NCBI RefSeq assembly: GCF_902635505.1
Contig: NC_045429.1
Span: 430,183,669 to 430,247,668 of the forward strand
DNA length: 64,000 bases
Direction of reading: 5' to 3'
Source of the DNA: Sarcophilus harrisii
Lineage: Eukaryota; Chordata; Mammalia; Dasyuromorphia; Dasyuridae
Made by a program: the position numbers and the translations under genes. The notes beneath the pieces are model-generated. The model was not told where the DNA came from and did not search any database. It saw nothing but the letters and a program-made list of their open reading frames with translations. Of the stretch, positions 44,529 to 56,134 are shown one piece after another (positions within the stretch are counted from its first letter, which is position 1; each line of letters starts with the position of its first letter).

Positions 44529-46612
44529 GTAAGTATGAAGCCTATTATTTACTTAAGTTTTTCTTGCCCCTATGCCATTCCTTAGAGAATCAGAGCAGAT
44601 CTCATGTGTTGGAGATTTCCCCATAATCCCCAGGCAAGATTTCCTCTGAAGAGAGGCAAATCAGAGAGGAGAAGAGGGTACTTCTCAACTTGGTTTGTAG
44701 TATATTGGGGGTGAGGGTCTATGGCAAGCGCCTTCTAGGAATCGCCTTCTAGAAAGTAGGGAACTTTTTGGCCCTTTCTCCCTCTAAACTGATGGATTTA
44801 GAATTAAAGCTAGAAAGAAGGGTCTTCAGGATTATGAGTCCAACTCCTTCATTTTATCTCAGAGATCCCAGAGAGATTTGGTGAATTGCTACAGTTTTGC
44901 AGGGTTTTGAAGTGATGGAAGGTCCCTTACAGGGTTAAAACTCTTATCTCCTCATTACCTTTCCATGACTCCTTGCAGAACACTGTATCACTGTATTATT
45001 AGTATAGGTGGGTGATAAGGATTCATTTTAGCAGGGCAGGCAAGTCCCTGAAGAGCCCTGGGGTTCTGAACCTCTTCTCTCATATATGGAACATGTAGGT
45101 GATTTTCCTCTAGATACTTTCTTTTCTTTTTTTCAACTTGCTTCTGATTAAGGAGGCTGATAGCTTATGTAGCTGCCCCTGTAGCCCTACTCCCGGCAAT
45201 CTTCAAGCAGGGCATAATCTGGGAGATATCTGCATCATGGAAATGTAACTGGTGAGATGAGCAGGCTCCTTGGCAAGAGGCAAGGTACAGACTGTCTTCT
45301 GGTGTTGTCTTACAGTGTTAGATCCAAAGCCCACCTGCTGCTTTAAATTCCTGAAGAAGAAACTTCCATCCCAACTCATCAAAAGTTATGATTTCACCAG
45401 CTCTTCCTGCTCCTACAAGGCTGTGGTGTAAGTTGCTTGTCCCAGACATGGTTCTACACTGACGGGGGCCCTATAAATCACTCCATGAGAAATGAAACTA
45501 TCCATTGAATAATGGCAATAAGGAGAATCTCAGAGAGTAGAAACAGCATTTTAGCTGGTTGGGCACTAATGGGTGCACTTGTTTTAGAATCAGTCCCTCT
45601 GATCTGGGGCTTAGTTGAATCAGAGCTTTAGATTAGGCACTGCAGGGAGGGAACTGGACTTCCAGTTCCCTGCTCTGAAACATTTACATACAGGACTCTC
45701 TGAAGTGCAGAGGAGCCAGGAGAGTTACTAAGGAGTTTTGTGAGAGAGGAGGATGCTTTAGTTTTCTGAATAGTCTCTTCAAAGTAACCAGAAATCAGAT
45801 GATGTGAAACAGGAAGTGTGGTTCAGTGGGAACATTAGTTCAGGAGTTCAGGAGGATCTGAAATTAACTTTTACTTCTGATGCTTGCCTTCCTTGTTATC
45901 AGATAAAACGGCAAGTTACACCCTGGGCTTTATTTTCTCCTCTGTAAAATAAGGGTGGAGTAGTGGGCTACATGGAGTAGACCTAGATCAGTAAAGGCCT
46001 AAATCATGTAGGTGACATGAAGAAAGAAACCTATAGTATGATGAAAGGAAGAATCAAAATGTCTGGGAGGGATGGTGGTGATTGTGATGAAATGATGAAA
46101 GGGAAGATTTATGGGGCATTAGGTTCTGGAAAGAAATAAAGGACTTTGCCCCAAATATGAAAGACATGAATGGGACTGATAATTGTTTATCCATCCTCTG
46201 TTATTCTAATGGGGAGGACAGCCCTTTCACTCAGAGCTCAGGTCCTCCAAAACATATTCCATGATTGAGCAGGGACAGGTTACCATATTGGCTATCACTC
46301 TGTAAAGAAGCTAGAAGAAGCTGAATCCATTTATGGGGACTAAGTTGGGGAGAAATCTAGGAGGCAGATTTAGGGAGGTTATAAAAAAACTAAGGTTCCT
46401 GTTTTGTTGTCAGAGAATTAATTCTGCCTCCTATCTATCCTATCTACCCAGGGATTTGATCTCACTTTTCTTCTAACAATGGTCTTTGAACTTTCTCTCA
46501 CAGGTTTACTCTGAAGAGGGGTAAAATATACTGTGCCCTTCTTGAACACAAATGGGTTCACAATTATGTAAAAGAAATGAACAATACCAACTCAACTCCA
46601 AGTCCAAATTGA
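44453..46612 (+). CDS. CCL1: CC chemokine, CCL1-like, three exons, 98 residues
   Basis: This gene encodes a secreted CC chemokine, a small leukocyte attractant acting through a G-protein-coupled receptor. Coding exons are 44453-44528, 45316-45427 and 46504-46612, all with GT/AG borders and the phase 1/phase 2 introns of CC chemokine genes. Residues 1 to about 25 form a hydrophobic signal peptide. Cysteines are at 33, 34, 57 and 73 with 22 and 15 residues between them, as expected. FTLKRGKIYCAL (64-75) and a WV pair (80-81) closely follow human CCL1 (FKLKRGKEACAL ... WV). The tail carries two N-glycosylation sequons (Asn89, Asn92). The CCL1 assignment is inferred from this motif, the MQ...CLLL leader and the convergent MCP-type neighbour; unlike human CCL1 it has only four mature cysteines. 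It could instead be a lineage-specific CC chemokine. Confidence 0.88.
44529..45315 (+). other. CCL1-like gene, intron 1
   Basis: 787 bases, GT to AG. It holds a MIR-like fragment around 44780-44980 and nothing else recognised. The acceptor ends ttgtcttacag at 45315, with a second AG six bases further on. Confidence 0.8.
45316..45427 (+). CDS. CCL1: CCL1-like gene, coding exon 2 (CC motif)
   Basis: 112 bases, encoding LDPKPTCCFKF near its start and SSSCSYKAV at its end. Donor gtaagt at 45428. An alternative acceptor at 45320-45321 would start the exon at 45322 and shorten the protein by two residues in frame. Confidence 0.9.
45428..46503 (+). other. CCL1-like gene, intron 2
   Basis: 1076 bases, GT to AG (acceptor tttctctcacag). 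A MIR-like piece lies around 45840-45960. Nothing else recognised. Confidence 0.8.
46504..46612 (+). CDS. CCL1: CCL1-like gene, coding exon 3
   Basis: 109 bases encoding the third beta strand (FTLKRGKIYCAL), the C-terminal helix start (WVHNYVKEM) and a short Asn/Thr/Ser/Pro tail, ending at TGA 46610-46612. Confidence 0.9.
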
Positions 46613-46669
46613 GGGCCACCAATACCAGAAGACCATCCTGATTCCAGGAGTTGTGATTATACCCATCCT

Positions 46670-46845
46670 TCCTTTGGATATATTGTATATTTAACTGTCT
46701 GTGTCTATGTTGTGCTCCCAGTTAGAATGTAAACTCCTTGAAGACAACGAAGGCTTCCCACTCCCCCCATCCTTTTTGTCTTATATCTGCAGTACCAATC
46801 ACACTGTCTGACACATCGGGGAATTGACAAATGTTTGTTGAACTG
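46670..46845 (+). mobile_element. L2 LINE 3' end
   Basis: 'gctcccagttagaatgtaaa', 'ctccttgaagacaacgaagg' and 'tgtttgttgaactggattga' follow the L2 3' terminal consensus. Sense with the chemokine gene. Confidence 0.75.
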
Positions 46846-47139
46846 GATTGAAAGTGGATTTCCAACAAAGAATGAAGGCTGTCTGGAGACCTCAGGCCCT
46901 GTTTATCCACTAGTCTCTGACTGACAATTTTGCCAGGCTCTGAAGCTTGAATTAGGTCTCAATAAGCTATTATTATATCTTATTTATTGATAGGTCTAAA
47001 ACCTTCGATTTTTTAAACCTGTTTATTACTTGGACTCTGCTTGGAAATGGAGGTGTAGCCTTGTTGGACTCAAACTGAGTGTCATAAGTCAATATAGGTC
47101 TGTTTGACTTGGAATGAACATAATATCTATATTATAACA

Positions 47140-47145
47140 AATAAA
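47140..47145 (+). terminator. Poly(A) signal of the CCL1-like gene
   Basis: aataaa, the first canonical signal downstream of the stop codon, 528 bases after it. The GT-rich 'tcctgtcttttgtgaatccc' follows. Confidence 0.6.
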
Positions 47146-47160
47146 CAGTCTAACTCCAGT

Positions 47161-47439
47161 TCCTGTCTTTTGTGAATCCCTTTGGTTCCTAGGAAGGGTA
47201 ATTATTTGATTCTTCTGCTTTAAGCCATAGATAGAAAACCCCACATTTTCAGATAGGTACCCAATTCAGATGGGCCAATTGGGAATTGTCTGGAATACCA
47301 AGTAAAAGTATAATCCTCTTTACTCCTCAAGGATCAAAAACTGGAGACAACATTATTACTCACTCTTCTAGACTGAATGGAGATTCTATCCCTACCAATT
47401 CAGTCTTGCCAACTTCTATGGCAAACACAGATAGCATTA
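47161..47439. other. No recognisable feature
   Basis: Intergenic sequence immediately past the predicted poly(A) site, with no repeat landmark. Confidence 0.4.
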
Positions 47440-47620
47440 AATCAGAGAATTAGAACTTGAGATCTGGAAAGGACCTTAGTAAGTTTGAGACAAATCATTT
47501 CCCTTTCCATAATCTTAGTTTCCTCACTTGTCAAAGGAGGGGTTTAGGCTACATTCTCCCTGCCCCCCCCCCCCCCCAGGTCCCTTTCAGCCTTTGTAAG
47601 GTTAGGATAATTCCAAGGTC
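47440..47620 (+). mobile_element. THER1/MIR CORE-SINE with internal poly-C
   Basis: 'gagatctggaaaggacctta', 'taatcttagtttcctcactt' and 'aggtccctttcagcctttgt' follow THER1 order. A run of about 16 C interrupts it at 47563-47578. Confidence 0.75.
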
Positions 47621-47877
47621 CTTCTTTATACCTTCCTTTCCCTCTAGGAATGACTGATGTATCAAGAGCACATCCTTAAGATACTATTCAGTGTCTTTTG
47701 CAAGAATATAAAGAAAAGAGGGTGGGATATCTTTTATCAGCTTTTCATTTGATTCATGTCAAGTTGAGTTATTTTGATGCAGTAGCTGGGCTATGCCTCA
47801 CATATTTAATTGACAGGTTCAAAGCATTTTGTGGGTTAGGATGTACTTAAAATAATTCATAAATCTCTGCCAATTTC

Positions 47878-48062
47878 CTTCCTTCCTTTTTCTTCTTTTG
47901 TCCTTTCTTCCTTTTCTTCTTTTGTCCTTTCTTTTTTTTCTTCCTTCCTTCCTTCCTTTCTTCCTTTCTTTCTTTATTTCTTTTTTTGTTTCTTTGTTTC
48001 TTTTCTTTCTCCTTCCTTCCTTCCTTCCTTGCTTGCTTGCTTGCTTTCTTTCTGTCTTTCCT
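47878..48062. repeat. (TTCC/TTCT)n pyrimidine tract
   Basis: About 185 bases of TTCC, TTCT and TTGC repeats. The lysine-rich minus-strand frame is an artefact. Confidence 0.95.
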
Positions 48063-48065
48063 TCC

Positions 48066-48925
48066 CAGTAAGTCAGAAGACATACTAATTCAAAGCAAGG
48101 AACATTTAATCAAATAGCATAGTACAAAAGGAAGCAAGAATAGATTCTCTTACTTTCCTATGGTGGGGGGAAATCACTCTTCTACAGGTAGCCATACTAC
48201 TAGTGTTTGGACAGTACACATGCCAAGGCTACGTGTGACTTGGAAACAAACCTAAAATACGTGTTGCTCAGAAACACAGAGAAAATATTCACTTGGGACG
48301 TATGTAAATGGGATTCCAAAGGGTTGGTTTAACTCAATACTACAATCCTGCTGATATTGTCTGGTGATATCACTAAGTTGCCCTTTTTTCTGTGGGGCAT
48401 GGGATCTCTGCCCTCCTCTGAGTGTTGACTCCCTGGTTTCTCTTGCACTCTCTCCTTGGTCTTGTGTTCTTTGACCATCCATCCTCTCTGCAACCATCTG
48501 ATGGACTTTGATTATTTGGTCTCTTCAGATCGATCTTTTGCTCTTTGCTACCATCTACTGGATTGCAGTATCTAGGAAAAAACCTCTCTGTAGCAGAGAT
48601 AGCTACAACTCCCAGCCAAACAGCTCATATAAATCATCTGAATATTCAGCTTAAGATAAGATCTTTTCTTTCAAATGCTTTTCTCCTCATCCTTGGATCT
48701 TAGGACCCAACTCCTACTAACTATGGTCAGTTGGGATTGGAAAATACTTTCTAATTCCTGTCAAATTCTTGGCTGTGAAAGGAAAATGCTTTTCATGGAC
48801 TATTTCCTCCTAACTGCCCTTCCACAAAATTCATAGGAGATTTTTAGGGGCCTGAATGCTGGGGCTCCTCTTGTTACTAGGATTTTCTTTGAATGACATG
48901 CCAGTGATCCCTAAATAAAGCATTC
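48066..48925 (-). other. Unassigned block, possibly an LTR
   Basis: About 860 bases without SINE or LINE landmarks. On the minus strand the end near 48090-48110 has 'tttgattaaatgttccttgc' (ATTAAA-type signal), as some LTRs do, but I see no clear ends. Function unknown. Confidence 0.3.
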
Positions 48926-49262
48926 AGAGCCTTTGGCTTTTGCAACTGGGGTACATCTCTTCATTTATTATATATATGATTGTCTTATAAAAAAATTGAG
49001 GTTTATATATATAAAATTTCTCACAAGAATATTTTCTCTCATCTCTTTCAAGAAGTAACCAAGAAATGCATGGAGGAAATGTAAAACAGTGCAAAAAGCA
49101 TAATTTGGATTCAAATGACCTAGCTTTGAATCCTAGCCCTGGATTAGCACTTAGAGAGGAAAACAATTACCCTCTCTGGACAGTTTTCCTCACCTGTGAG
49201 TAGGTTGGAATAGATGGTTTCTGAGTCCCTTCCAGCTTCAGATCTATGAGTCTATAATTCTG
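48926..49262 (+). mobile_element. THER1/MIR CORE-SINE
   Basis: SINE at 49080-49262 with 'gaccgtttcctcacc'-type core ('gacagttttcctcacctgtg') and 'cccttccagcttcagatcta' tail. 48926-49079 is unassigned. Confidence 0.7.
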
Positions 49263-49814
49263 TGCCTCAATGATACAGAAGTAGAATGTTTGAAAAATTT
49301 TCATTTACTTGAAAGGTTTCCTGATTGTCTGAAAATGAGCCCAGGATTAGATGAATGAACCGATTTGGAGAGCCCTGTATAAGCAAATCCCCAGAGTAGC
49401 CAGATCATTTTCCAGGACAGAAGATGCCATTGTTAGTTGCACTCAGAAGACAAGTAGAGGGACAGTCTAGATGGAAAGGGATAGGTCTAGAGAGAGGCCT
49501 TTGAAACTAGTCAAGATTACGTTACAAAGCTTTGGTGCTAATGAGATTCAAAAAAGACATTCACAGCATAGTATTTCTGAGAGTGTACAACTTCTTTTCT
49601 CTTGTAATTATTCTAGTAAATAGATAATCTCCTGGATAAGGGCGTTCCCTTTAGCAATGAAGATAATAATATAGGTGTGCCTTCTCATTCTGTACAGTTC
49701 TTGTCTCTGCCTTTTTCTAAGTTCATCACAGGTTATCCACCAGATATGCTGGGATTCATCTTTCTCTCCTGACACCAAAAGGAACCAGTAGAACACACAA
49801 TCTGCTTATTTGTT
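49263..49814. other. No recognisable feature
   Basis: Neither exon nor repeat landmark recognised. Confidence 0.4.
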
Positions 49815-49975
49815 GAGCCATTTGAGTTAGGCCCCTTGAGGACAGGAATTTCTTTTGCTTGAATCTTTGCTTGAGTATTTAATATATATATATAATAATA
49901 TATTATAATATAATATAATATAATAATAATATATATAATATAATTTATACCAGTTAATAAATATTTATTGGTAGG
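49815..49975 (+). mobile_element. L2 3' end split by an AT microsatellite
   Basis: 'aggccccttgaggacaggaa' and 'ccagttaataaatatttatt' are L2 3' landmarks, separated by (TA)n/(TAATA)n at 49880-49945. Confidence 0.65.
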
Positions 49976-50159
49976 TGAGCTGATTCCTTGCTATTGCCAT
50001 GTTAACAATCCATTTTCTTTTTCTAGTCATTACATTTCTTGATGCATTTATTCACTCTTCATTTGTTGTGAATCCTAGAAATTTCAACCTTATGATATAG
50101 ATTGTATGAAACAAAGGACTTGAAGGGAAAAACATAAGTGGGTGAGATTAGGGTAATAA

Positions 50160-51600
50160 GAAACAGTGACACTGATTTAGTCAATCAATGAAAAAGCATT
50201 TATTAAATTCTCATGATGTGTCAAGTATCAAGCTTAGCATTGGAGATACAAAGACAAACGTGAAACATTCCTTCTATAGACTTCTATGTCATTGAAGCAC
50301 AGAATTATAGACACATAAATCTGAGACTGGAAGGGACTCAGAAACCATCTATAACCAAAGAGGGTCATTGATTTCCTCTATGTCTCTCAGGTGCTAAGTG
50401 GCAGAACTAAAATTCAAAGTTAGGTCATATGAATCCAAATCATGCTCTTTCCACTCCTCCATGAATTCCTTTGTTATTTCCTAGAAGAGATAAGAGGACA
50501 TTACATTCTTATGCAGGGAAGAGAACATTTTTATTATATTGTTTTATATTATGTTATGTTATATTGTGTCATGTCATATCATATTATGTCATATATATCA
50601 ATTGTATTATATTACAACTTTTAATGTGCTCTCTCATATGATTACAGAGAAAATATATGGCTTTTTAGTGAGGGAATGCTCTAGCAATTGGGTGGTGGTA
50701 TAGCAAGCTAGGAAAAGCTTCAATAAGAAAATGACTTGATTCTTCAAGAAAAACAAGCATTTTAAGAGGTAGAAATTAGGAGGGAATATACACCAGTCAT
50801 GTGGATGGGAGATTGAGAATGGTGTGTGAGGAACAGCAAGTATGTTGGATCAAAGAGTTCTGTCTAGGAGAGAAGTAATGATATACAAGAAGGCTCAAAA
50901 GGTAGGCTGGTGCTCAGTTGTGAACTGGTTTTATATTTGATCCTAGAGTAAATGGGGAGTCACTGTAATTTATTGAGAAGGAGAAGGTAGCATAATAGGA
51001 CATGCTTGTAGAAAATCACTTTGGCAGCTCTATAGAGATTGGAGAGTTTTAGAGAAAGGTTTCAGGTGGGGAGATTTAATTTGTAGATACTGGAAAGGCC
51101 CAAGCAAGAAATGATTAAGGATTAAGCTAATGTGGTGGCTGTGTAAGTGGAGAGAAAGGGGCATTTTTGAGTAGTTTTTAAGATTACTCTCTCTGGATAT
51201 GTTTCCTCACCTGTGAGAGAATTAGAATAGATCATTTCTTAACAATCTATTTATTAGTCATGTGGAGTGAAAGTGTGGAGTTGAAAATGATGTTGTTTTG
51301 AATCTGGATGACTGGAAAGGCATGGTAATGATGTAATAATAAGGTAATAATAAGGGAATTTGGAAGAGAACCAAATTTTAGGGAAAGACAAGAAGTTTTA
51401 TTTTAGAAATTTTGAGTTTGAGATGTCTCCAAGACACTCATTTGAAATGTACAAAGGGCAGCTGCTAATGTTGAACTGAACTGAGGAGAGATAATAAGGC
51501 CAGACATAGATCTGGACGTCATCTGCTTGGGGATAGTAATTGAATTCTTAAGAACTGATAATAATAGGAGAAAGGAGTTAGACAATTAGAATTTGGCTGC
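50160..51600 (-). mobile_element. L2 LINE, antisense, with MIR insertions
   Basis: Left end 'caatgaaaaagcatttatta'; then 'tgtgtgaggaacagcaagta', 'tttatatttgatcctagagt', 'aaaatcactttggcagctct' and 'tttgagtttgagatgtctcc' track antisense L2. MIR pieces interrupt at 50285-50460 and about 51190-51245, and an AT-rich tract at 50525-50625. Confidence 0.75.
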
Positions 51601-52740
51601 AGCTTATTTCTGAATTAAAGATCCAAGTTTCTTCAGGGAGGAGGCAGTTCCAGGAGATCAGAATCCTTAGAAAGAGGTTCATTTGTATGGCAAGTTTAGA
51701 AAGTAGTGGGGATGGCTTTTCCTGACAGCAGAAAAGATGGTGGAAGTAAGGCAAAAAAAGAAGTAAACTTTCTAGAAGTTCACCTACAATGATATGGACC
51801 TGGATCAGCTGATGGGCATGTCTCCTGCAATTATATAATGCTTAACAGCAACTGTGATTCCACTGTGGTCCTCCAGTCAAAAAGCATTCCCTTCTGAAGT
51901 GCCTGAGGAGGGCCAAGAAGGAGACAGCTCTCCCACTATGGAAAAGCCTGAAGAATAAAGACACATCTTACCAACACGATCATCCTGCCAGAGATCTTGG
52001 GAAGAAAGGTAGACATCTATAATGGTAAAACTTTAGTCACATAGAAATTAAGCCCAAGATGACTGGATAGTACCAGATCCTAACAATAAAAAACACAAAG
52101 GTTCTTAGTAAAAAAATAAAATAAAATAGTGGGGAATGGAACAATTATGATGAATTAGAGGCAGCAACCCAGATTAACTCTCTCAGCATTTCCCTCTAAA
52201 CAACTTTAAATAATTCCTCAAAAAACATTTTGGAGTGCCAACAAAAGATCAAGGTAAAATATTTTTTCCTGCTTAAGAAAACTTAGGAGGTTTACAGGAG
52301 GAGTCTGAAACACCAGAGTGAAGGCTGTCTGGAATATGACCATGTAGTAGAAGCAACTGTGCTAACAATAGCAGCCTCAGCAGCAGAAGCTTTGGGAGCT
52401 CTCAGACCAGAGACATCAAGAAAGTCGAGCAACTGGTCAGAAAAAAAGGACCACAAAATACTTGTTGCTAGCATTGAGTATAATCGGTGCTATTGCCCCT
52501 ATGTAGTTCTGGGTAAAAATTCCAGACTGAAGAAGAGGCTGATGGTCAGATACAAGGAACCATGGGCCTGGTCATAATGCCAGAACCAAGGAGAGCACTA
52601 ATGCTTGCCAGCATATGAGCAAGGTCCCTTCCTGGATAAAGACCAGAGCATAGGCCAGGAGAGCAATGATGACACTTCTTGGATTATACCAACTTGAAAG
52701 CACAAGCTTACAGATCCTCAAAAATAGCTCTGAAAAGAGA

Positions 52741-52742
<2 letters not shown>

Positions 52743-52774
<32 letters not shown>
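52743..52774. repeat. (CA)n microsatellite inside L1
   Basis: About 15 CA dinucleotides; the L1 sequence continues on both sides. Confidence 0.95.
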
Positions 52775-52775
<1 letters not shown>

Positions 52776-53114
52776 CTAAGCTTGGAATAGTGCCCCTCCC
52801 TCCAACCTCAGAAGCAAAGGCTAATTTTAACATAAAATTAAAAGTCAAGAAATAGGCCAGAAAAATGAACAAAGAATAAAAAAAGAACCATATCATTAAA
52901 AGATATTATGACGACAGGGAAGCTCAAGACCCAAACTTTGAAGACATTGATGTCAAAACAAAGGTAAACAAAATCTCAAAGGGAAAAAAAAAAGTTAAGT
53001 GAACATGAGCCAAACAAGAATTCCTAGAAGAGTTCAAAAAGGATTTAAAAAAATCCAACATATCATTGGAAAAACATAAGAATAACTGGAGCTTTTCTTT
53101 AAAAAAAAAACCAA

Positions 53115-53290
53115 GTTAGCTTGTTATTCAGTCTTGGGATTTTCTTGGCAAAGATATTGGAGTAGCTTGATCTTTTCTTTTATAGATGACGAACTGATGC
53201 AAACAGGGGTTAAGTGACTTACCCAGGATCACAAAGAGAATAAGTCGACTTCAGCCTAGGATTCTATCTACTGCATCATCTAAGTACACA
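53115..53290 (-). mobile_element. tRNA-derived marsupial SINE, antisense, inside L1
   Basis: 'attttcttggcaaagatatt', 'agtgacttacccaggatcac' and 'tctatctactgcatcatcta' mark tail to head. Confidence 0.75.
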
Positions 53291-53916
53291 AAATAAATTT
53301 TATCTATCTAAAACCATCAGTAAGCATTGTCTATAATGAGGATATGCCTTTTCAATAAGAAGCAAGGTTGTCCATTAATCCTGCTACTATTCGATATTGT
53401 ATTAGAAATATAATGTATAATATCATATATAACATACATATAATATAGAAACACAATATTATAATAAGAGTAGAAAAAAATTGGAGAAATTAGAAGAGAC
53501 AATGGGAAAATAAAACTATCAATCTTTGCAGATGATATTATGCTATACTTAGAGAATCCTAATGAATTAGCTAAAAAAAACTACTTGAAACAATTAACTT
53601 TATCAAAGTTTGCTAAATAAATTCACACAAAAAAATCAGTATTCTATAAGATATGAAATCAAACAGGAAGAGATAGAAAGAGAAATTCCATTTAAAATAA
53701 TTACAGACAATATAAAATATTGGGAGTCTTGTCTACTAAGATAAATCCAGGAATTATATGAACACAATTACAAAACAATTTGCCCACAAATAATAGATCT
53801 AATATAAATCTAAGTAGATCAAAACAATTGGAAAAATATTAATTGCTCATGAAGAGGCCAAGCCAATATAATAAAAATGACAATTCCACCTAAATTAATC
53901 TACTTCTTTAATACCA

Positions 53917-54780
53917 TACCTGGTATGGCTGATGTTGCAAATGATGTGGTTGTTGTAGCCTCAGGTACCAAATGATGTTATTTAGTAGAGCATCAAATGT
54001 TAGGGTTCAATCGTGTGAAGTATCCACAATGACCATTCTCTTCAGCAAAAGATGGGTTTATTTAGAATAAGTTATAAACAAAATGAAGAGATGCAATAGA
54101 CAACAGGAATAGTAAATATGAAATAGAATGGAAAAGCACATAACATGGAAAACAGTTTTAATAATTAATGATGGAAAGGGCAAGTTACCTAATGGAACTT
54201 ATAAATAGTCAGGAGAATGGAAATACCCTTAAGAGGTTGGGGCATGCTCTTAGCTGGCAGAACAAATCTTAAAAAGGAATTTAGCACCCTAAAAGTATAA
54301 GTTAGCTATAAGAAGGAGAAAGATATCATAAGGCCTAGTGGGGATTGAGAAGAGAGACTAGTAAGATGATGAGAGGAGAGATATCATGGAAGCATAGTGG
54401 CGGTTCAGAGAAAAGGCACCATGGGGTATAGGGGAGGGATGAAGGAAAAAGCACCCCAAGGTAGAGTGTCATGGTGGACCGATCCAAAGAAAGTTAAGCA
54501 AAGATGGCTTGGGCCATAGACAGATTTTATAGGGGAAATTTAACTTCATGGATATGACTGGGATTTCTGACAGGATATAGTTGGGCTACCCATCACCCCT
54601 ATAAAGGGTGGGCCTCAGAGTTTGACATAACTTGCATTCTGACTGGAGAACTTCGGCAGAGGGTGGGACCATGAAGCTAAACTAATTTCCCTCAGAGCCT
54701 TTTCCCTGCTTTCCCCAGGGAATAATTCAGTGCTCCAGTTTGTTTCTGCCAAATCTCAACCAGCTACAGAAAGCCTCATA
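53917..54780 (-). mobile_element. Endogenous retrovirus LTR element inserted in L1, antisense
   Basis: The L1 ORF2 sequence breaks at aatacca (53910-53916) and resumes at aatacca (54781-54787), so this 864-base block is an insertion. The minus strand has a TATA-like 'ccctataaaatctgtctatg', an AATAAA ('taaataaacccatcttttgc') and U5-like sequence shared with 26410-26795. Fossil, antisense to its L1 host; boundaries are set by the L1 break. Confidence 0.65.
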
Positions 54781-54930
54781 AATACCAATCAAACTACTAA
54801 AAATTATCTTATAGAGCTAGAAAAAAATAGTAAAAAAGAATTCCCTATGAGGACAAATTCATAGTGCAGTCAACAAGCAGCAGAGAAATAGAAGAGGTGA
54901 TATGGTAATGTTGATGGGGTAAGATATCCT

Positions 54931-55360
54931 AACAGCAATGGTGGTCCTCAGGCTGGTGTCAGTGGTTTTGTGAAGGAATTTGCAGTCTCAATCTCCAAAC
55001 AAGCTTTGGCAGAAATGGATTTATTTTCACTGAGAAGTCTCAGTGGGCTAGTTCCTGGTTAGGAAGTTAGCAAAGATTGGGATACAGAGTCTTGATTTTA
55101 TTTAGCCTTCTATGGCTTGGAGCTAGGGAGTGATTGAGGGGCTAATTTTCAAATCAATAAGAATGGTGATTGTTTCCCTGACCAATTGGAGGTGGGAGAT
55201 TCCTGTGGGAACCAGGGAGGAGGGTGGGGATGCTCCCCAAGGCTGGGAGGAGTTGAAATTCCGGGTTTTTCCAACCCAGACCCACCCCCATCCCCACCCC
55301 CAAGATCAAGGAGACACAGAGTCCTATTGCATCAGTACTTTGAAAAGAAGTCCTAAAGTC
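54931..55360 (-). mobile_element. Candidate solitary LTR, antisense
   Basis: On the minus strand, AATAAA in 'aaaataaatccatttctgcc' followed by about 90 bases of U5-like DNA suggests an LTR. Ends not resolved; family unlike the other LTRs here. Confidence 0.4.
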
Positions 55361-55914
55361 AGGGGATCTGCATTCATATATCACTTTGGATTTATTTGAC
55401 TTCCACAGTATAGAAATTAAATTGGAGAAATGAAATTTAAATTAAAAAATTGAAATCTACTGGGTGGTCATCTGGCTCAAAAGAATGTAAGAGTGTAACT
55501 TCCTTAGGGACAGGACTAGGTTTTGTCATCAGGGCTAGTAGCCAGAGATTTGAAAAGAATCTTTTATTCTTTGCCCTTCTGCTTTCCACCATTATCTTCA
55601 CCTTCTTCCTTGGGCTGGATTGAGTGAGAAACACCTTAATCTGTCAAGCATTTGATAGTCTCAAGGCTTTTTTTTTAAACTTCATTTTTAGAAACTGCTT
55701 TAGAAATCCCAGCCAGTGGGGAAAGGAGCCAGAATGTTGAGGAGTTGGAGAATTAAAAAAAGTTAATGCTCCTTGCCTGGGTGTGTGCATGTCTCTATAA
55801 TCATGCTTGTGCATCCTTTATCATGAGAAAGAAATGAACTTTTTTCCTACACTCATACTTGAACTTGTGATTGTTTCAGGAGTCACTACTATCCCACACA
55901 ACTTCTGTTAATAT
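55361..55914. other. No recognisable feature
   Basis: Neither exon nor repeat landmark recognised. Confidence 0.4.
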
Positions 55915-56060
55915 CTGTGGAACATTGGGTAAATCATTTATTTAAACTTCTTGTGCTTTGTTTTCCTCATCTGAAAAATGGGTAGATAACTCTGCCTTCC
56001 TTTTCAGAACTAGATTTAAGGCCTTACTTATGAAAGACCAATTGTGCTATGCACTGTGAT
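55915..56060 (+). mobile_element. MIR SINE fragment
   Basis: 'gttttcctcatctgaaaaat' and 'gggtaaatcatttatttaaa' fit the MIR core. Confidence 0.65.
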
Positions 56061-56134
56061 AGCATTTATATTTATTTTTCCCTAGTTGTTAGATTATTCT
56101 GTTGTCTAGAAATTTCCAATGTCAAATACTCTTT

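Larger units (their letters stand above)
46613..47160 (+). other. 3'UTR of the CCL1-like gene, containing an L2 3' end
   Basis: After the stop codon no AATAAA occurs until 47140-47145. The L2 3' end (46670-46845, 'agaatgtaaactccttgaag' then 'acaaatgtttgttgaactgg') would therefore be transcribed as part of the 3'UTR. Cleavage near 47160 is inferred. Confidence 0.6.
51700..54930 (+). mobile_element. L1 LINE, sense: 5'UTR, ORF1 and ORF2 remnants with insertions
   Basis: 5'UTR-like sequence runs from about 51700 ('ctctctcagcatttccctct' at about 52178). An ORF1 start-like region follows at 52866 ('gacgacagggaagctcaaga' at 52910). ORF2 reverse transcriptase lies at 53295-53916, where 'tctttgcagatgatattatg' reads FADDIM, the catalytic motif. 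ORF2 resumes at 54781. A SINE (53115-53290) and an LTR element (53917-54780) sit inside. Many internal deletions; not coding. Confidence 0.75.

Noticed and set aside
53295-53916. FADD reverse transcriptase motif as an active element
   Set aside because: The surrounding L1 is fragmented and interrupted by a SINE and an LTR; no intact frame.
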